41,698 bases of DNA from assembly GCA_049700435.1 (NCBI GenBank), contig JBNAVK010000007.1, positions 1 through 41,698 of the forward strand. Reading direction: 5' to 3'. The position numbers and the translations under genes were made by a program. How positions within the stretch are numbered: position 1 is the first letter of the stretch; each line of letters opens with the position of its first letter. Source of the DNA: JAVZLH01 sp049700435 (GTDB taxonomy: Archaea; Thermoproteota; Bathyarchaeia; Bathyarchaeales; Bathycorpusculaceae). This document shows positions 38,998 to 41,698 of this stretch, piece by piece. The notes under the pieces were generated by a model, which was given only the letters and a program-made list of their open reading frames with translations, made no database searches and had not been told where the DNA came from.

Positions 38998-39040
38998 CGA
39001 AATCACCAGAGTCAAATTAGAAGGCTATTAGAGGATTTCG

Positions 39041-39047
39041 TTTATAA
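39041..39047 (-). promoter_or_regulatory. mtd TATA box
   Basis: The minus strand reads CCCTTATAAACG, centred about 47 bases before the preferred TTG. Initiation 25 bases on gives a leader of about 22 bases that contains the GGTGA ribosome-binding site. Confidence 0.5.
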
Positions 39048-39144
39048 GGGTTTCAGAATACTGCTAAAGCGAAACCACGTTGATGTACGCTACTTGGCAT
39101 ACTAGGAATGTGCATGGAAGAGAACCTCTGTGCGCGTCAAAGGA

Positions 39145-39154
39145 TTTAAATTTA
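39145..39154 (+). promoter_or_regulatory. ftr TATA box
   Basis: AAAGG followed by ATTTAAATTTA gives a good BRE/TATA pair about 50 bases before ATG 39200. Initiation near 39176 leaves about 24 bases of leader with GGAAGAGAG. This also shows that the longer open frame from 39080 would start upstream of the transcript. Confidence 0.5.
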
Positions 39155-39199
39155 TCTCGCTATTTGTATACTAAAATCTGTGCAAAGGAAGAGAGTTCG

Positions 39200-40132
39200 A
39201 TGAGCGAAAAAGTATTCACGTATAAAGCGGAAAACGGGAACACTTGCGAGATTGTAGATACATTTGCTGAAATGTTTCCAATGTGGGCTGGCAGAGTTTT
39301 GATAACAGCTGAAAACGAAAAATGGGCTTTAACAGCAGCGAATGTTGCGACTGGCTTGGCAACAAGCGTCATCATGTCTCCAGCTGAAGCCGGAATAGAA
39401 GGTATCATGCCGCCAGACATGACTCCAGACAAACGTGTAGGAGTTTTGATTCAAATATACAACCGCAACAGATTTGACTTAAAGAATCAAATGATACTGC
39501 GTATAGGACAGTGCATAATGACGTGTCCAACGACTTCCGCCTTTGACGCCATGCCAAACGCAAAAAGAAAATTAAAAGTTGGCAGGAGCATAAGATTTTT
39601 CGGGGATGGTTTCCAAAAGAAAGGAATTGTTGGAGATAGAAAGGTATGGAAAATTCCAGTGATGGAAGGCGAATTCATAGTTGAAGACTCCTTCGGCGCG
39701 GCAGAAGCCATAGCAGGCGGAAACTTCCTCATCCTAGCAAAAGATAAGTCCTCCGGATTAAAAGCGGCTGAAGAAGCTGTTAAGGCAATCAAAAACAGAG
39801 CAAACGAGGTAATAATGCCATTCCCAGGTGGAATTTGCCGCTCAGGTTCAAAGGCGGGATCATTAAAGTACAAACTTAAGGCTTCCACTAATCACCCCTT
39901 CTGTCCAACATTAAAGACGCTAGTGCCTGACTCTCAACTGCTAGAGAACGTTAACTGCGTTTATGAAATTGTCATCAATGGTTTGACCGTTGAAGCCGTT
40001 AAAAAGGCTATAAGTGAAGGGATAAAAACTGCTGCAGGAGTTCCGGGCGTCGTAAGGATTTCAGCAGGAAATTACGGCGGCAAACTAGGCCCTTACAAAG
40101 TGTTCTTAAAAGAGGCTCTGGAGATTACGTAG
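39200..40132 (+). CDS. ftr: Formylmethanofuran-tetrahydromethanopterin formyltransferase
   Basis: A 310-residue Ftr, which passes the formyl group from formylmethanofuran to H4MPT, or back in the oxidative direction. Family motifs include VDTFAEMFPMWAGRVLITA, MSPAEAGIEGIMPPDMTPDKR, QCIMTCPTTSAFDAMP, RFFGDGFQKK, the segment EVIMPFPGGICRSGSK, TNHPFCPTLK, and the C-terminal RISAGNYGGKLGPYK. The length is slightly above the usual 297. The start is ATG 39200 after GGAAGAGAG; an in-frame ATG at 39080 would add 40 residues unlike the family and lies before the promoter. The gene is divergent from mtd; formylmethanofuran dehydrogenase and the cyclohydrolase are not in the window. Confidence 0.96.
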   Translation: MSEKVFTYKAENGNTCEIVDTFAEMFPMWAGRVLITAENEKWALTAANVATGLATSVIMSPAEAGIEGIMPPDMTPDKRVGVLIQIYNRNRFDLKNQMILRIGQCIMTCPTTSAFDAMPNAKRKLKVGRSIRFFGDGFQKKGIVGDRKVWKIPVMEGEFIVEDSFGAAEAIAGGNFLILAKDKSSGLKAAEEAVKAIKNRANEVIMPFPGGICRSGSKAGSLKYKLKASTNHPFCPTLKTLVPDSQLLENVNCVYEIVINGLTVEAVKKAISEGIKTAAGVPGVVRISAGNYGGKLGPYKVFLKEALEIT

Positions 40133-40204
40133 CCTTTTAAAATCCAAACTTTTATTTGATGCTTTGCGTTATGCTCCACGGCTAAATCGCCTAAGTGAAA
40201 ACAC

Positions 40205-41470
40205 TTGAGTAAAAAAAGAACCTCTCTGGAACTGTTCAGGCTAAAAAAGATACTGAGTACGCTGGCCAACAAAGAGGGGCGCGGAACCGAACTTATTTCG
40301 CTTTATGTTCCGCCTGGAAAGCAGATAAGCGAAGTTATGAATATGTTGAGGGAAGAGTATGGAACGGCGTCAAACATAAAATCAACCACAACCCGCAAGA
40401 GCGTTCAAGACGCCATAGTGAAAGTTCAGCAGCGCCTCAAGCTTTTTAAGGAGACTCCAGAAAATGGGCTTGTTATATTCTGCGGCGCGATTCCACAAAA
40501 CGGAGCTGGAAGCGAGAAAATCGAAACCTACGTCATTATACCGCCAGAACCAATAAACATATACCTCTACAGGTGTGACTCGCGTTTTCACACGGAACAT
40601 CTGCAAGAGCTTTTGAGGGAAAAAGAGACTTATGGCATACTCCTCATAGATGCTGCAGCTGCCACGCTGGCGACGCTTCAGGGACGAAGACTTGAAATAG
40701 TTAGAGAAATAACGTCCGGCGTACCCGGGAAAACAAGGGCTGGGGGTCAATCCGCTCGTAGATTCGAAAGGCTTAGGGAGATGAGGCTTCAAGAATATTT
40801 TAGGCGTGTTGGTGAGCATGCTAACGAAATTTTTCTACCAATCGAAAACCTGAAAGGTCTGATAATTGCTGGTCCCGGGCCGACAAAGTATGATTTTGAG
40901 AAGGGCGAGTATCTCAATTATATGTTGAAGGAAAAGATTATAGACATAGTGGATACGGCTTACGTGGATGAACAAGGCGTTAAAGAGGTTGTTGATAAGG
41001 CTCCTGAAATAATGCGGAAACTGAGGTATATAGAGGAAAAACAGATAATGCAGCAGTTTCTTTACGAGGTTGGACATGATACTGGATTGGCAACTTACGG
41101 GGAAGAAGAAGTTAGGAAAGCCTTGGAAGCTGGGGCCGTCAAAACTTTACTGCTATTTGAAGGATTAGATGTTGTGCGGGTTAAGGTGAGGTGCAACGCT
41201 TGCGGCTATGAAGAACAACATACAATGAAAAGCCAGATGTTAACAGGCTTTGAGAAAGACCTTTTTGGGAAACCGTGTCCAAAATGCAAGGCACCAGCCC
41301 TAGGCATAGCTGAAACTCAAGATCTTGTAGACGATTTTGCGCAGATAGCGGAATATGCAAACACTGATGTGGAAATGATATCCGACGAGACAGAGGAGGG
41401 GCAAATGCTCAAAAACTCTTTCGGTGGAATAGCAGCAATTCTTCGTTTTAAACTCCAAAACCATCAGTAG
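40205..41470 (+). CDS. prf1: Peptide chain release factor aRF1
   Basis: A 421-residue archaeal class 1 release factor that recognises all stop codons and triggers release of the finished protein. Domain 1 has the decoding motifs TASNIKS (54-60) and YRCDSRF (122-128, the Y-x-C-x-x-x-F motif). Domain 2 has the peptidyl-hydrolysis motif GGQ at 180-182 in AGGQSARRFERLRE. The C-terminal domain has a minidomain with CNACGYE and CPKCKAP and ends in GGIAAILRF. Both stop-reading motifs are standard, so ordinary use of all three stop codons is expected. The start is TTG 40205, preceded by AAGTGA. It follows ftr by 72 bases. Confidence 0.97.
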   Translation: MSKKRTSLELFRLKKILSTLANKEGRGTELISLYVPPGKQISEVMNMLREEYGTASNIKSTTTRKSVQDAIVKVQQRLKLFKETPENGLVIFCGAIPQNGAGSEKIETYVIIPPEPINIYLYRCDSRFHTEHLQELLREKETYGILLIDAAAATLATLQGRRLEIVREITSGVPGKTRAGGQSARRFERLREMRLQEYFRRVGEHANEIFLPIENLKGLIIAGPGPTKYDFEKGEYLNYMLKEKIIDIVDTAYVDEQGVKEVVDKAPEIMRKLRYIEEKQIMQQFLYEVGHDTGLATYGEEEVRKALEAGAVKTLLLFEGLDVVRVKVRCNACGYEEQHTMKSQMLTGFEKDLFGKPCPKCKAPALGIAETQDLVDDFAQIAEYANTDVEMISDETEEGQMLKNSFGGIAAILRFKLQNHQ

Positions 41471-41475
41471 ACGCA

Positions 41476-41698
41476 ATGTTGCACCTTAGCCTGTTTTGTT
41501 TTTGCGTAATTACACTAAAGTTTCAGGAAGAACCTAGAGATGTAGACCTGAGGCTTACCTACAAAAGGTTCAAGGAGCTTTATCCTTTCTCTCAAATAAC
41601 ATATCAAGAATATAAAAAAATACAGATGGAAAGAGCTTTCAAGCGAGCGATAAGCTCAGAAAAAACAAAAGAATGGTCAGATAAAATGGGCCGGACCG
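41476..41698 (+). CDS. Partial open frame running off the window, hypothetical
   Basis: An open frame from ATG 41476 runs without a stop to the right edge (74 codons). The first 15 codons are hydrophobic and T-rich; from about 41530 the translation is charged and protein-like (EEPRDVDLRLTYKRFKEL, YKKIQMERAFKRAISSEK). No ribosome-binding site precedes ATG 41476, and the T-rich stretch 41494-41503 looks more like a terminator for prf1, so the true start may be further in. No family is recognised. Only the 3' continuation outside the window could confirm it. Confidence 0.3.
   Translation, partial: MLHLSLFCFCVITLKFQEEPRDVDLRLTYKRFKELYPFSQITYQEYKKIQMERAFKRAISSEKTKEWSDKMGRT

Noticed and set aside
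39080..39199. Upstream start for ftr adding 40 residues.
   Set aside because: The extension is unlike the family and lies across the predicted TATA box; ATG 39200 has a good ribosome-binding site.
41471..41507. ACGCAA/TTGCGT inverted repeat after prf1 as an intrinsic terminator.
   Set aside because: Six pairs with a 25-base loop are weak; the T-rich run alone may end transcription, but the evidence is too thin to annotate.
1..41698. CRISPR arrays, insertion sequences, integrase sites or replication origin.
   Set aside because: No regularly spaced repeats, transposase-like proteins, terminal repeats or Orc1/Cdc6 gene were seen.

Overview
The window is archaeal. It carries an archaeal-type peptide release factor aRF1, Alba chromatin protein, TiaS, RtcB with archease, a crenarchaeal-style OB-fold ssDNA-binding protein, a GfcR-type regulator and archaeal-type LeuRS and AlaRS. 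Many genes start with TTG or GTG, and TATA boxes lie about 25 bases before starts or leaders. The tetrahydromethanopterin (H4MPT) C1 enzymes Ftr and Mtd are present, with no methyl-coenzyme M reductase or other methanogenesis gene. This fits a non-methanogenic lineage using the archaeal Wood-Ljungdahl branch; Bathyarchaeia-like is my best guess, but that is inference from gene content. The region is dense chromosomal housekeeping sequence. I see no transposase, phage gene, rRNA or CRISPR array.

Layout. 1-5.3 kb: the end of an RNA m5C methyltransferase overlapping a PUA-like RNA-binding gene; HisRS, a tRNA-splicing endonuclease paralogue and MtnA on the minus strand; an HhH-GPD glycosylase-like protein; a GfcR-like regulator; and tRNA-Arg(TCT) with an apparent short intron in its D-loop. 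5.3-14.3 kb: LeuRS, a Cys-less MGMT-like protein, AlaRS, small membrane proteins (one FUN14 family) and TiaS. 14.4-23.4 kb: an ABC exporter pair, a one-domain Lrp/AsnC protein, a coiled-coil/GRAM-like/zinc-ribbon protein, NAD(P)HX repair plus Tsr3, a translationally coupled aminotransferase-YbaK-LysE trio, and a macro-domain protein. 23.4-28.9 kb: an acyl-CoA dehydrogenase, then a minus-strand run of nucleic-acid proteins (RtcB, DEAD-box helicase, a 47-residue YHS protein missed by usual size cut-offs, Alba, OB-fold protein). 28.9-35 kb: MBL hydrolase, adenylate kinase, archease, a C_GCAxxG_C_C protein, M42 peptidase, ECF-S-like membrane protein and ATP-grasp ligase. 35.2-41.7 kb: AbrB-PhoU regulator, an MtdB-like dehydrogenase fused to an unfamiliar N-terminal domain, F420-dependent Mtd, Ftr and aRF1.

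Two themes stand out. First, most of a tRNA-splicing pathway lies here: an intron-containing tRNA whose intron is in the D-loop, an EndA paralogue that has lost the catalytic histidine (as expected of the non-catalytic partner in heterotetrameric endonucleases that cut non-canonical introns), the ligase RtcB and its activator archease. Second, three H4MPT C1 enzymes are clustered, with two different methylene-H4MPT dehydrogenases side by side: F420-dependent Mtd and an NAD(P)-type MtdB-like enzyme carrying a roughly 255-residue N-terminal extension. This suggests that electrons at the methylene/methenyl step can be exchanged with either F420 or a nicotinamide.
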